Shown here: piece after piece, positions 15,180 to 24,205 of the stretch
Layout of the letters: the number at the start of each line of letters is the position of its first letter
Position numbering within the stretch: position 1 is the first letter of the stretch
Origin: JAIYDJ01 sp031400505
Lineage (GTDB): Bacteria > Pseudomonadota > Alphaproteobacteria > Rhodobacterales > Rhodobacteraceae
Assembly (NCBI GenBank): GCA_031400505.1
Contig: JANNPZ010000068.1
Location: forward strand, 107,993-171,992
Direction: 5' to 3'
Length of the DNA stretch: 64,000 bases
Program-made: the position numbers and the translations under genes
The notes under the pieces: model-generated
Database searches by the model: none
What the model was told of the DNA's origin: nothing
The model's input: only the letters and a program-made list of their open reading frames with translations

Positions 15180-18100
15180 TCAGGCATCGCCGACCTCGGC
15201 CAGCAGTTGCGCATTGCCGCCCGAGGCGGTGGTGTCGATGCAGACATGCCGTTCCAGCAGGGCGTGTGCTGCATCCGGCAGATCGCCGATCAGCGGCAAG
15301 ATCGGGCCGGGACGGGCAGCAAGGGCCAGCGCATAGGGGCGGGCCGTGTCGGCCGACCCCCAGTAAAGGGCGCCGGCATGGCCGTGCAGCGTGGTCAGGG
15401 CCTGCGGCGGCAGGCCTGGCGCCTCGACGGCGTGCCCCCCAAGCGCGCGGATCGCCTGCGCTTGCGCCATCGCTGTTGCGGCGGTCGGGCCGAGGCACAG
15501 CAGGGGCGCGCGCGGGATCGCGGTCAGGCGGTTCGACTCGCCGGTCGGACCGGGCAGGTTCGTGCTCTGCGGGGTCACCGCAGGCAGACGCTGGGGGCCC
15601 AGCGCAGCGGCGATATCCGACAGGGCCGTGACGTGGTCATCCGGAATGGATTGCTGCGCCGCAGCCTTGGTGAACCGCACAAGGTAATGCGGGCCGCCCG
15701 CCTTGGGGCCGGTGCCCGAAAGCCCCTCTCCGCCAAAGGGCTGGCTGCCGACCACCGCGCCGATCTGGTTGCGGTTGACATATGTGTTGCCGACCCGCAG
15801 CTGGTCCACGATCCGCTGCACCCGGTCATCGATGCGGCTGTGCAGGCCGAAAGTCAGGCCATAGCCGGTTGCGTTGACCGCATCGATCACCGCATCGATC
15901 TGCGACGCCTTGAACGTGGCCACATGCAGCACAGGGCCGAACACCTCGCGCGGCATGTCGGCGATGCTGCTGACCCGCAGGATCGTCGGTGCGATGAACG
16001 ACCCGCTGGCAGGCACCGGCAAAGTCTTGATCAGGCGGCCTTGCGCACGGGCCTCGTCGATGTAGGCCGCAATGCTGGCGGCGGCGCCCGCGTCGATCAA
16101 CGGGCCGATATCGGTGGCCAGCATCCATGGATCGCCCAACGCCAGGTCGTCCATTGCGCCCTGCAGCATCTCCAGCACATGTGCCGCCACGTCTTGCTGC
16201 ACATAAAGACACCGCAGCGCCGAACAACGCTGGCCGGCAGACTGAAACGCCGAGGCGAGGATGTCGCGCACCGCCTGTTCGGGCAGCGCTGTGCTGTCCA
16301 CCAGCATCGCATTCAACCCGCCGGTTTCCGCGATCAGGGGTGCTGTCGGGTCCAGATGCACCGCCATGCTGGTCCTGATCGCCAGCGCGGTCGCGGTCGA
16401 TCCGGTAAAGGCCACGCCGTTGACCCGAGGATCGCCCGTCAGCGCCGCCCCCACCGCCCCATCTCCGGGCAGCAATTGCAGCGCCGATCCAGGGACGCCC
16501 GCCCGCAACAGCAGGTCGGTCGCGAAGGCGGCAATCAGCGCGGTCTGCGGTGCAGGTTTGGCCAGAACGCCGTTTCCCGCCGCCAAAGCTGCTGCAATCT
16601 GCCCGGTAAAGATCGCCAGCGGAAAGTTCCACGGGCTGATACAGGCGAAAAGCCCCCGCGCGGGGGCGCTGAGCCGTTCTGCACCGGCGGCATAGAAACG
16701 CAGAAAATCCACCGCCTCGCGCAACTCGCCCACGCAATCGGACAGGGTCTTGCCCGCCTCGCGCGCCAGAAGGGCAAAGATCGCCCCGAACTCGGCCTCG
16801 TACAGATCCGCGGCACGGCGCAGAACTTCGGCGCGTATCTCGGGCGAGGCCGCCCAGGGTTCGGCCAACCGCAGGGCCGTGTCGATATCGGGTACGGCGG
16901 CGGGGGTGACATGGCCGGTCACGTCGCCGGTGGCGGGGTTCAAAGCGGTATGTTGCACCCCGCCAACGCGCCGGCCCGCCAGAATGGGCGCGGCAGTGAA
17001 ACGGGTTTTCAGATATGGCGCGCGTGCCGCCTCGATTGCAGCCAGATCGCCGGAATCGGTCAAATCCCACCCACGCGAGTTGACGCGATCGCCAAAGAGC
17101 GCAGGCCCGGTCAGGATCGCCGCACTGACCACCGGCTCCATCGCCTGCATCGCCGTCAGCGGGCAGGCCGCGACGCGTTCGGGCGTCACCTGATCATTGA
17201 CGATCTGATTGACGAAACTGCTGTTGGCCCCGTTTTCCAGCAGGCGACGCACAAGATAGGCCAGCAGGTCCCGATGCGCCCCCACCGGCGCATAGATGCG
17301 GCAGCGCGTGCCCTGCCCGGTCAGAACGATGTCGTGCAGCCGCTCGCCCATCCCGTGCAACCGCTGGAACTCGAACGCCGATCTGTCAGGTGCCATGTCC
17401 AGCACCGCCGCCACTGTATGCGCGTTGTGCGTGGCAAACTGCGGATAGATCCGGTCCGTCATCCCCAACAGCTTGCGCGCGCAGGCGATGTAGCTGACGT
17501 CCGTTGCCTGCTTGCGGGTGAAGACCGGAAAGCTGGCCAGTCCCAGCACCTGCGCCCGCTTCACCTCGGTATCCCAATAGGCACCCTTGACCAGCCGCAC
17601 CATGATCCGCCGGTCCAGCCGAACACTGAGCGCATAAAGCCAGTCGATCACCGCCCCCGCGCGCCGCCCGTAAGCCTGCACCACCACCCCGAACCCGTCC
17701 CACCCGGCCAGCGAGGGGTCCGACAGCACCGCCTCGATCACACGGCACGACAGTGCCAACCTGTCCGCCTCTTCGGCGTCGATGTTGAACCCGATGCCCG
17801 CCGCCCGCGCCAAACCCGCCAGCGCCTGCACGCGCGGCACCAGTTCCGCCATCACGCGGTCGGTCTGGGCCACCTCATAGCGCGGATGCAGCGCCGACAG
17901 CTTGACCGAAATGCCAGGGTTGTCGCGGATATCCCCAGTCGCCGCCCCTGCAATCGCCCCGATGGCCCGCGCATAGGCCAGATGATAGCGCCGCGCATCG
18001 CCCTCGGTCCGCGCCGCCTCGCCCAGCATGTCATAGCTATAGGTGTAACCTGCAGCCTCCAGCTCGCGCGCGCGTTTCATCGCGGCCTCGATGGTCTCGC

Positions 18101-18620
18101 CCAGCACGAACTGCCGCCCCATCTCTTTCATCGCGCGCGCCACGGCCCCCCGGATCACAGGCTCGCCCAGCCGTTTCACCGCCGCCTTGAGATGCCCGAC
18201 CACCCCCGGCTCGCGGTCATCCAGCACCCGCCCCGTCAGCATCAAGGCCCAGGTCGAGGCATTGACGAGGCTGGACGCCGAGCGGCCCAAATGCCGCCCC
18301 CAATTTGATGGAGCGATCTTGTCCTCGATCAGCGCGTCCATGGTGTCTGCATCCGGCACCCGCAGCAAAGCCTCGGCCAGACACATCAGGGCAACGCCTT
18401 CGTCTGTCGACAATCCGTATTCCGCCAGAAACACCTCCATCAGCCCCGGCTTGGCACTGGCGCGGATGCGCGCCACCAGATCGGCCCCTGCGGCGGTGAT
18501 CCGGGCGCGGGCCACGGCATCAAGCCCGGCCTGAGCAATCAGCGCGGCCACCAGCGACCGCTCATCGGTCAGCGCGTCACGGTCGATCTTGGCAAAGGCG
18601 TTCGCAGTCTGGTCGGTCAT
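15180..18620 (-). CDS. putA: Bifunctional proline dehydrogenase / P5C dehydrogenase
   Basis: Oxidises proline to glutamate in two steps. The 1146-residue protein has an N-terminal alpha domain, a FAD-dependent proline dehydrogenase barrel (MVRLVKGAYWDTEVKRAQ, NAHTVAAVLDMA), then an aldehyde dehydrogenase domain with ETGGLNAML and the catalytic cysteine in SAGQRCSALRCLYV. A C-terminal region of roughly 130 residues follows. There is no N-terminal ribbon-helix-helix DNA-binding domain as in E. coli PutA, so repression must be by another protein; the divergent Lrp-type gene is the obvious candidate. Confidence 0.96.
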   Translation of the reverse strand: MTDQTANAFAKIDRDALTDERSLVAALIAQAGLDAVARARITAAGADLVARIRASAKPGLMEVFLAEYGLSTDEGVALMCLAEALLRVPDADTMDALIEDKIAPSNWGRHLGRSASSLVNASTWALMLTGRVLDDREPGVVGHLKAAVKRLGEPVIRGAVARAMKEMGRQFVLGETIEAAMKRARELEAAGYTYSYDMLGEAARTEGDARRYHLAYARAIGAIAGAATGDIRDNPGISVKLSALHPRYEVAQTDRVMAELVPRVQALAGLARAAGIGFNIDAEEADRLALSCRVIEAVLSDPSLAGWDGFGVVVQAYGRRAGAVIDWLYALSVRLDRRIMVRLVKGAYWDTEVKRAQVLGLASFPVFTRKQATDVSYIACARKLLGMTDRIYPQFATHNAHTVAAVLDMAPDRSAFEFQRLHGMGERLHDIVLTGQGTRCRIYAPVGAHRDLLAYLVRRLLENGANSSFVNQIVNDQVTPERVAACPLTAMQAMEPVVSAAILTGPALFGDRVNSRGWDLTDSGDLAAIEAARAPYLKTRFTAAPILAGRRVGGVQHTALNPATGDVTGHVTPAAVPDIDTALRLAEPWAASPEIRAEVLRRAADLYEAEFGAIFALLAREAGKTLSDCVGELREAVDFLRFYAAGAERLSAPARGLFACISPWNFPLAIFTGQIAAALAAGNGVLAKPAPQTALIAAFATDLLLRAGVPGSALQLLPGDGAVGAALTGDPRVNGVAFTGSTATALAIRTSMAVHLDPTAPLIAETGGLNAMLVDSTALPEQAVRDILASAFQSAGQRCSALRCLYVQQDVAAHVLEMLQGAMDDLALGDPWMLATDIGPLIDAGAAASIAAYIDEARAQGRLIKTLPVPASGSFIAPTILRVSSIADMPREVFGPVLHVATFKASQIDAVIDAVNATGYGLTFGLHSRIDDRVQRIVDQLRVGNTYVNRNQIGAVVGSQPFGGEGLSGTGPKAGGPHYLVRFTKAAAQQSIPDDHVTALSDIAAALGPQRLPAVTPQSTNLPGPTGESNRLTAIPRAPLLCLGPTAATAMAQAQAIRALGGHAVEAPGLPPQALTTLHGHAGALYWGSADTARPYALALAARPGPILPLIGDLPDAAHALLERHVCIDTTASGGNAQLLAEVGDA

Positions 18621-18679
18621 CAGGGTGTTCCTTGGCTGGTTGACCTATGATACACGGGATACCGCAGGCTGTTCGCCTG

Positions 18680-18694
18680 ATATTTGGCCAATAT
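18680..18694. promoter_or_regulatory. Probable PutR operator
   Basis: The sequence ATATTTGGCCAATAT forms ATATT and AATAT arms around TGGCC in the 108-base putA/putR divergent region. A short A/T-rich dyad beside a diverging Lrp/AsnC gene is typical of such operators. It overlaps an alternative putR start codon at 18693, which favours the downstream start. Confidence 0.5.
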
Positions 18695-18728
18695 GCAGCC
18701 CACCCGCCCGAAAAAGACTGGGATTTCG

Positions 18729-19181
18729 ATGCAACCCGACCTTGACCGCTATGACAGTGCCATCCTGCGCCTGCTTGCCAGCGATGGCAGGATCACCGCC
18801 GCCGACCTGGCCCGCAGGATCGGCCTGTCCAAGTCTCCGACGCAGGCACGGCTGAAACGGCTGGAGGAAACCGGCGTGATCACCGGCTATCACGCCCGGC
18901 TCAATCGCGCGGTGCTTGGCCTGGCCCACATCGCCTTTGTCGAGGTGCGTCTGTCAGACACCCGCGAGGCGGCGTTGCAGGCGTTCAACCGCGCAGCGCT
19001 CGCCGTGCCTGAAATCGAGGAGTGCCACATGATCGCCAGCCGTTTCGATTACCTTCTGAAGGTGCGAACGCAAGACATATCGGACTATCGCCGTGTGCTG
19101 GCCGAACAGATTTCCGCCCTGCCGCATGTCGCCGGGACCTCGACCTATGTGGCGATGGAGGCGGTAAAGGAGGGCGGATGA
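18729..19181 (+). CDS. putR: Lrp/AsnC-family regulator, probable PutR
   Basis: A 150-residue regulator with an N-terminal helix-turn-helix (LDRYDSAILRLLASDGRI, then ADLARRIGLSKSPTQARLKR) and a C-terminal RAM effector-binding domain. The SPTQARLKRLEETGVI segment matches alphaproteobacterial PutR, a proline-responsive activator of putA. Start 18729 is preferred because an upstream ATG at 18693 lies inside the dyad. Divergent from putA by 108 bases. Confidence 0.85.
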   Translation: MQPDLDRYDSAILRLLASDGRITAADLARRIGLSKSPTQARLKRLEETGVITGYHARLNRAVLGLAHIAFVEVRLSDTREAALQAFNRAALAVPEIEECHMIASRFDYLLKVRTQDISDYRRVLAEQISALPHVAGTSTYVAMEAVKEGG

Positions 19182-19200
19182 TGGGGCAACGCTTGACCCC

Positions 19201-19250
19201 TTTCATCTTGGCAAAAATATCCACAGGGGTGCGGGGGGCGTGCCCCCCGC
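19201..19250 (+). repeat. Rhodobacterales-type intergenic repeat, copy 2, with GC-rich hairpin
   Basis: TTTCATCTTGGCAAAAATAT, then CCACAGGGGT, then a perfect stem GCGGGGGG (19231-19238), loop CGTG, CCCCCCGC (19243-19250). It begins 19 bases after the putR stop and precedes the DoxX gene. A run of five T lies 19 bases after the stem, so it could act as a weak terminator for putR. Confidence 0.55.
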
Positions 19251-19313
19251 GTCTGACAAGCCGTGCAACTTTTTCCGTGCGGAACGCATTCTTCTACCCA
19301 GACGGAGGATGAC

Positions 19314-19649
19314 ATGGCATGGCTTGATCTGACAGGGCGGATGCTGCTGGCGGTTTTGTTCGCGGCGGGGGCGGTGCAGAAGGCGACCGATCCGGGCCCG
19401 GCGCAGGGTTTGCTGGCCGGCATGGGTCTGCCGGGCTGGCTGGTGTGGCCGGCGCTCGGCTTCAATGCAGCACTGGCGGTCGGGCTGGTCTTCGGCCCGC
19501 GGGTTCGGCTTTGGGCCTTGGCCGGGGCGGGATATTGCATCGTGACCAGCATTTTCCACTTCTTGCCCGCCGACGGCTGGCAAATGTCGATTTTTGTCAA
19601 GAACTGGGCGATTGCCGGGGGGTTGCTGGTGCTGGCTGCATCCTCGTAA
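19314..19649 (+). CDS. DoxX-family membrane protein
   Basis: A 111-residue protein with four hydrophobic segments. LTGRMLLAVLFAAGAVQKAT is the typical first helix and loop of DoxX proteins, and FHFLPADGWQMSIFVKNWAI fits the third to fourth helix region. CGGAGG lies seven bases before the ATG. Members occur in redox-linked membrane complexes, but no partner is apparent here. The following 235 bases, up to 19884, contain no gene or clear motif that I can support. Confidence 0.8.
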   Translation: MAWLDLTGRMLLAVLFAAGAVQKATDPGPAQGLLAGMGLPGWLVWPALGFNAALAVGLVFGPRVRLWALAGAGYCIVTSIFHFLPADGWQMSIFVKNWAIAGGLLVLAASS

Positions 19650-19884
19650 GGCTCCGCTTGCACCGAACTGCCCGGTTGCGGCAGTCTGGCGCAAATGAGC
19701 CGCCCCTTGACCCAGGACCCCGGCGTGATCACCGCAGCCGCTGCCCCCTTACCCGCGCCTTAGCCATGCCCGCAGGGTTCTGAACTGCCCCCGCGAAAGG
19801 CTGTTCCTGCGCGACTGTTTCCTTCCAGTGCCGCGACGACATGGTGCAGGGGCTGGAGGTTAGAGTGCCGAGCCGGCCAGGGCT

Positions 19885-20613
19885 TTAGCCTGCCGGGGTA
19901 TGGCGGCAGGCTGTGGCACAGACCGGCACTCCGGCGCGGATCGCGGCGGCAATCACGGCTGGCACAGCGGCGGCAAGACCCAGTGGCGGCAGCAGGTGCC
20001 CGGCAAAACCCGCCTTTGCAAGCGCAGCAGGGATGTCGTCGGTCACATGCCCACCTTCGGCCGCAAAGTACGGCAGACACAGGCTGTCTGCGCCATGGCC
20101 TGTCGCCTGTTCCAGCTGCGGGTCCTGATCGATGAAAGCGGCGGTGGCATTGCACAGGCCAAGGATTCGGGCAATCTGATCCGCCACAAGGCACCCGATG
20201 GCGGAGGGAACCGGACTTTTGAACGACCCGTGCGCGGCCAGCAGCAGCCTGCTTTGCGCAGGCACCATCCCCCGCGCGGCCAGCGCATCAGACACCACCT
20301 GCACCGCCAGCGCGTGCAAGGCCGGGTCACACCCAAATGGCTCCAGCACGGTCCAGCCAACCGCCCCGGCCTCGCGCAGTTTGGCGGGCAAATGCGAGCG
20401 GGCAAACCAGCCACCCGCCATGAACAGCGGATACGCGCGGCCCTCGGGCGCTTGGGTGGCGGCGGCCAGTGCCCCCGGTTCCGCAAGCGTCGCCGAGGTG
20501 ATCACCCAACCCGGCAGATGCAACGCCACCGCAGCGCCGAGGGACGCCAAGGACCGAGAAGCGGGGACCGGATCGGACGGCTGCCCGTGCGAGACGAGTA
20601 CGGCGCACCTCAT
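19885..20613 (-). CDS. CbiX/sirohydrochlorin chelatase-like protein
   Basis: A 242-residue protein with two related halves, each carrying the metal-binding His motif of CbiX-type chelatases: VLVSHGQPSDP at the N-terminus and LLLAAHGSFKSP near residue 130. Such enzymes insert cobalt, nickel or iron into sirohydrochlorin. No other tetrapyrrole gene is nearby, so substrate is open. Its ATG overlaps the SDR stop in ATGA, indicating translational coupling and a shared operon with the SDR and dipeptidase. Confidence 0.8.
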   Translation of the reverse strand: MRCAVLVSHGQPSDPVPASRSLASLGAAVALHLPGWVITSATLAEPGALAAATQAPEGRAYPLFMAGGWFARSHLPAKLREAGAVGWTVLEPFGCDPALHALAVQVVSDALAARGMVPAQSRLLLAAHGSFKSPVPSAIGCLVADQIARILGLCNATAAFIDQDPQLEQATGHGADSLCLPYFAAEGGHVTDDIPAALAKAGFAGHLLPPLGLAAAVPAVIAAAIRAGVPVCATACRHTPAG

Positions 20614-21356
20614 GTCGGATAGGGCCAGTTGGCCTGCGAAAACGCACCACCATCAACCCACAGCGTCTGCCCGGTCACAAAAGCCGCCGCATCCGAGATC
20701 AGAAACAGCAGCGGTCCGGTCAGATCGTCCGGCGTACCGACCCGCCGCAACGGTGTCACCGCCGACCAGGTCGCGGCATAGTCTCCGGCTTCAGCGGCAG
20801 TACGCTCTGTCGCGATCGCGCCGGGTGCGATGCAGTTGACGCGGATGTTGTGAGGCCCAAGTTCGACCGCGGCGATCTTGGTGAACTGCTCGATCCCGCC
20901 CTTGGACGCCGTGTAATCGACGAGCCGGGGAAAGGCGTGCTTGTTGCAGCCCGATCCCAGCGTGATCACCGCCCCGCCATGACCTGCTGCGATCATTGCC
21001 CGGGCAGCAGCCTGGGTGTTCAGAAACGTGCCGCGCAGGTTGGTGGCCATCACGGCGTCCCACCGTTCGGGTGAAAGGTCCAGCAGACTGGACCAGGTCT
21101 GGATACCGGCGTTGTTGACCATGACGCTGGGGGCGCAACCGGCCCAGTCAGCGGCTTCGGCATGAAAACGGGCGACGGCAGCGGGGTCGCCTGCGTCGCT
21201 TTCCCAGGCGCGGACATGGGACATTTCGTCGGTCAGAACCTGTACCTGCGCCCCCTGACCCAGATGGGTGAACGCAACCTTGTAGCCCGCACCCGCCAAA
21301 GCACGGGTCATCGCAGTCCCGATGGCAGACGCGCCTGCGGTGATCAATGCCAGCAT
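20610..21356 (-). CDS. Short-chain dehydrogenase/reductase
   Basis: A 248-residue classical SDR. The nucleotide-binding turn is TAGASAIG, NNAG is present as VMVNNAGIQTW, and the catalytic Ser, Tyr and Lys lie in TLGSGC and DYTASKGG. The C-terminus FVTGQTLWVDGGAFS is standard. The ATG at 21356 starts the Rossmann strand directly; upstream in-frame codons come from the 12-base repeats and are unlikely to be translated. Substrate unknown. It sits in the middle of a dipeptidase-SDR-CbiX operon. Confidence 0.85.
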   Translation of the reverse strand: MLALITAGASAIGTAMTRALAGAGYKVAFTHLGQGAQVQVLTDEMSHVRAWESDAGDPAAVARFHAEAADWAGCAPSVMVNNAGIQTWSSLLDLSPERWDAVMATNLRGTFLNTQAAARAMIAAGHGGAVITLGSGCNKHAFPRLVDYTASKGGIEQFTKIAAVELGPHNIRVNCIAPGAIATERTAAEAGDYAATWSAVTPLRRVGTPDDLTGPLLFLISDAAAFVTGQTLWVDGGAFSQANWPYPT

Positions 21357-21378
21357 GTCAGCCCCCGACGTTAACGCC

Positions 21379-21414
21379 CAATTCAGCCCCCAAGTCAGCC
21401 CCCAAGTCAGCCCC
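21379..21414. repeat. 12-bp tandem repeats at the dipeptidase/SDR junction
   Basis: Three adjacent 12-base units: CAATTCAGCCCC (21379-21390) and two identical CAAGTCAGCCCC (21391-21402, 21403-21414). On the coding strand each carries CTGA, and the dipeptidase ends in the last unit at GGC TGA. The repeats set the spacing between that stop and the SDR start. Confidence 0.8.
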
Positions 21415-22456
21415 ATGTCCGGCCAAGCAGCGCCAGCCAGTTGCCATGCGCCAGCTTGTGCAGCAAGGCGTCGTCATAGCCGTGCGCCGCCATAGCAGAC
21501 AGCAACACCGGCAAGCCGCCCGCATCCTTGATGTCTTTCGGCATCGTTGCCCCGTCAAAGTCCGACCCGAACCCGACGTGATCCTCGCCCAGTGCCGCGA
21601 TCAGATGATCCAGATGCCGCAGCATCGGGTCCAGCGGCATATCGGACGACTCGCAACCATCCGGGCGCAGGAAACAGGTGGCGAAATTCAGGCCGACCAT
21701 GCCGCCGCTGTCCTTGATCTGACCCAGTTGCCGGTCGGTCAGGTTGCGCGCACTGGGGCAGACGGTATGGGCATTGGAATGGGTGGCGACCAGCGGCGCG
21801 GTGCTGATGGCTGCAAGGTCATCGACCCCGGCTTCGTTCAGATGGCTGAGGTCGAGCATGATTTTCAGGGCGTTGCATTCCGCAACCAGCCGTTTGCCGG
21901 CATCGGTCAGCCCCGGCCCGATGTCGCCGGTTGCCGGAAAACGGAACGGGACGCCGTGACCAAAGATGGTCGGGCGGCTCCAGACCGGACCCAGGCTGCG
22001 CAGGCCCATGGCGTGGAAAACATGCAAGGCGTCAAGGCTGGGGTCAATCGCCTCGGCCCCTTCGAAATGGAGGATCGCGGCAATCTTGCCGGCGACCATG
22101 GCCGCGCGGATTTCTGCCGTGGTGGTGCAGATTGTCAGATCGCCCGTGCGTTCCAGCCATTTCAAATGGCCGATCTGCGCCATGGCAACGGGTTGCGCAG
22201 CGACATGGTCGATCAGGGGATCCAGCGGGAAATCATAGGGCGGGTTGTCCATCTGCGACAGGAAATCGCGCGCATCAAATGCCCGAGGCGAAGGGACATA
22301 GACCGCAAAGAACCCGCCGGCAAAGCCGCCTGCCTTCATCCGGGGCAGGTCCAGATGCCCCGCGGCTTGACTGCCATCCCAGATTGCAGCACGGCGTTCC
22401 GGTGCCGCGTTGAGGCGATAAAGCAGATCGTTGTGGCCGTCAAAAACCTGAATCAT
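21407..22456 (-). CDS. Membrane dipeptidase family (peptidase M19)
   Basis: Zinc dipeptidase of 349 residues related to renal dipeptidase. Metal ligands are visible: DGHND near residue 10, the bridging glutamate in ILHFEGAEA, DLSHLNE and ATHSNAH histidines, and the aspartate in GFGSDFDGA. AAGGAG seven bases upstream fixes the ATG at 22456. No signal peptide or membrane anchor, so it is probably cytoplasmic. Members cleave L,D- or D,D-dipeptides. Confidence 0.92.
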   Translation of the reverse strand: MIQVFDGHNDLLYRLNAAPERRAAIWDGSQAAGHLDLPRMKAGGFAGGFFAVYVPSPRAFDARDFLSQMDNPPYDFPLDPLIDHVAAQPVAMAQIGHLKWLERTGDLTICTTTAEIRAAMVAGKIAAILHFEGAEAIDPSLDALHVFHAMGLRSLGPVWSRPTIFGHGVPFRFPATGDIGPGLTDAGKRLVAECNALKIMLDLSHLNEAGVDDLAAISTAPLVATHSNAHTVCPSARNLTDRQLGQIKDSGGMVGLNFATCFLRPDGCESSDMPLDPMLRHLDHLIAALGEDHVGFGSDFDGATMPKDIKDAGGLPVLLSAMAAHGYDDALLHKLAHGNWLALLGRTWG

Positions 22457-22654
22457 TGCACGCTCCTTTTGCGGCACGCTAGCCGCGGCTGCACGGCTGC
22501 GCCAGTCAGTTCATCGACGCGCGGCCTTGGGCCCTGCCGCGGCAAGCGCAGTTTGGGGGATGCCTTGCACCGCAGAACATGTCATCGGAACGTACCAAAG
22601 CCGCGTGTAAACTGTTGATCAGACCGATTCTCGGACCTACCAAGGGGCTTTGAC

Positions 22655-24163
22655 ATGTGGAAATGGGGTTTGATTGCGATGCTGATGCCTGCAATGGCCA
22701 TGGCGCAAGACAAGGTCACGTTGAAGGTTCTAAGCTTCAACATCTGGTATGGCGGCGATCAGGTCAGCTTTGACAAGGTGATCGAGGCGATCCGTCTGGC
22801 AGATGCCGATATCGTAGGCTTGCAGGAATCCGACGGGCGGACGTTGGATATCGCGCGGGCGGCGGGCTATCCCTATGCCGATACGCGTCGGCATATTCTT
22901 TCCAGATTTCCCTTGTTCGACAGCGCCTTGGGCGTCACCACCAGCAACGATGCCCCGCCCTATTCCATCGCCGGACTGGACGCGGACGCGGTGCATGCCT
23001 GGGCGATGGTGGCACCGGGGCAAGTCGTTGCAGTGGCCAACACACATCTGACATCAGATCCCTATGGCCCGGAACTGGTCCGCGACGGCGCGACGCTGAC
23101 CGAGGTACTGGCCAACGAGGCCGAAGTTCGGATGCCCGAGGTGCAGGCGCTGGCCGACGGGTTGGGGCCGGTTGCGGCGCGCGGGGTGCCGGTGCTGCTG
23201 ACAGGGGATTTCAATTCGGTTTCGCATCTCGACTGGACGGCCGCGATGCAGACGGTGCGCCCCGAGATGAAATACCTTGTCGAATGGCCGGTGTCGAAAC
23301 TGATGGAAAGCACGGGGTTCGTGGATACGTTCCGTGCGGCGCATCCTGATCCGGTGGCGGTCCCGGGCCTGACCTGGACGCCGGGGCGGCCCTGGCCGGT
23401 GATGCCTGAAGGCGAGACGGTGGACCGGATCGATTTCGTCTGGGCGGCGAATGCGACGGTTCTGACATCGGTGCTGCTGGGCGAGACGGGCAATCCGGCG
23501 GTGGCGCTTTCCGTCACGCCCTATCCGTCGGACCATCGCGGGGTGCTCTCGACCGTGCAAGTGACCCCGGTGCCCGCCCCTGCGCTGATCACGGTCGAAC
23601 CGCGCCCGGTGGTGGCGGGGGGCAGTTTCCTGATCCGCGCGCAGGTGGCCGAAGGCAGCGACTGGACGGCAGTGGTGGTCAAGGCAGGGGCGGACTGGAC
23701 CGAAGGTGCAATCACCGGGATTGCCGAAGTCAGCTTTGCCGACCGGCCCACAGTGCGGCTTTCGACCATCGGGATGGAAGTCGGGGCTTATGACGTGGTG
23801 CTGTTGCAGGCGGGCGGGGCCGATGGGCTGGCAGAGATGGCGCGGCACCGCTTTTCGGTGATCCCCGCCGACGCGCGGGCGACGGTTGCCGTGACGGCCC
23901 CCGTCGTGCCGGGCGGCGACATCGCGGTGCGGTTTTCGGGTGCGCCGGGGTTCAAGCTCGATTGGCTGGGGGTTTATGCCAAGGGCGAGCCTTCGGTCTA
24001 TAACTACCTCGGGTTTGCCTACGCTGGCGCGCGGCACGAAGGGGACATGGTGTTTCCGGCTGCGGAATTGTATCAGGATCTGGCACCCGGCGACTATGAA
24101 GTGCGCCTGATGCTGGATGATGCCTATCAGGTGCAGGCCGTGGCTCCGTTCACCGTGAAATAG
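22655..24163 (+). CDS. Secreted endonuclease/exonuclease/phosphatase-family protein with C-terminal beta domains
   Basis: A 502-residue exported protein. A signal peptide (cleavage near AMAQ) is followed by a full EEP domain: LSFNIWYGG, the metal glutamate in GLQESDG, NTHL, LLTGDFNSVSHLD, DRIDFVW and PSDHRGV. From about residue 305 two beta-rich segments follow (TVEPRPVVAGGSFLI; VTAPVVPGGDIAVRFSG), which look Ig-like and may bind substrate or surface. EEP enzymes cut nucleic acids, phosphoinositides or sphingomyelin; export suggests phosphate or nucleic acid scavenging. Confidence 0.85.
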   Translation: MWKWGLIAMLMPAMAMAQDKVTLKVLSFNIWYGGDQVSFDKVIEAIRLADADIVGLQESDGRTLDIARAAGYPYADTRRHILSRFPLFDSALGVTTSNDAPPYSIAGLDADAVHAWAMVAPGQVVAVANTHLTSDPYGPELVRDGATLTEVLANEAEVRMPEVQALADGLGPVAARGVPVLLTGDFNSVSHLDWTAAMQTVRPEMKYLVEWPVSKLMESTGFVDTFRAAHPDPVAVPGLTWTPGRPWPVMPEGETVDRIDFVWAANATVLTSVLLGETGNPAVALSVTPYPSDHRGVLSTVQVTPVPAPALITVEPRPVVAGGSFLIRAQVAEGSDWTAVVVKAGADWTEGAITGIAEVSFADRPTVRLSTIGMEVGAYDVVLLQAGGADGLAEMARHRFSVIPADARATVAVTAPVVPGGDIAVRFSGAPGFKLDWLGVYAKGEPSVYNYLGFAYAGARHEGDMVFPAAELYQDLAPGDYEVRLMLDDAYQVQAVAPFTVK

Positions 24164-24205
24164 CGGGACTGGTGCGGGGACCCGCCCCGTGCCAGTCTGC
24201 GGGCC

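Noticed and set aside
15171..18308. 1045-residue open frame on the + strand
   Set aside because: It is the antisense of putA, rich in Arg, His and Gln as expected for shadow frames in GC-rich DNA, and has no recognisable domain.
19650..19884. Search for a cobalamin riboswitch near the CbiX-like gene
   Set aside because: The gap lies downstream of that gene and holds no B12-box-like sequence or recognisable fold.
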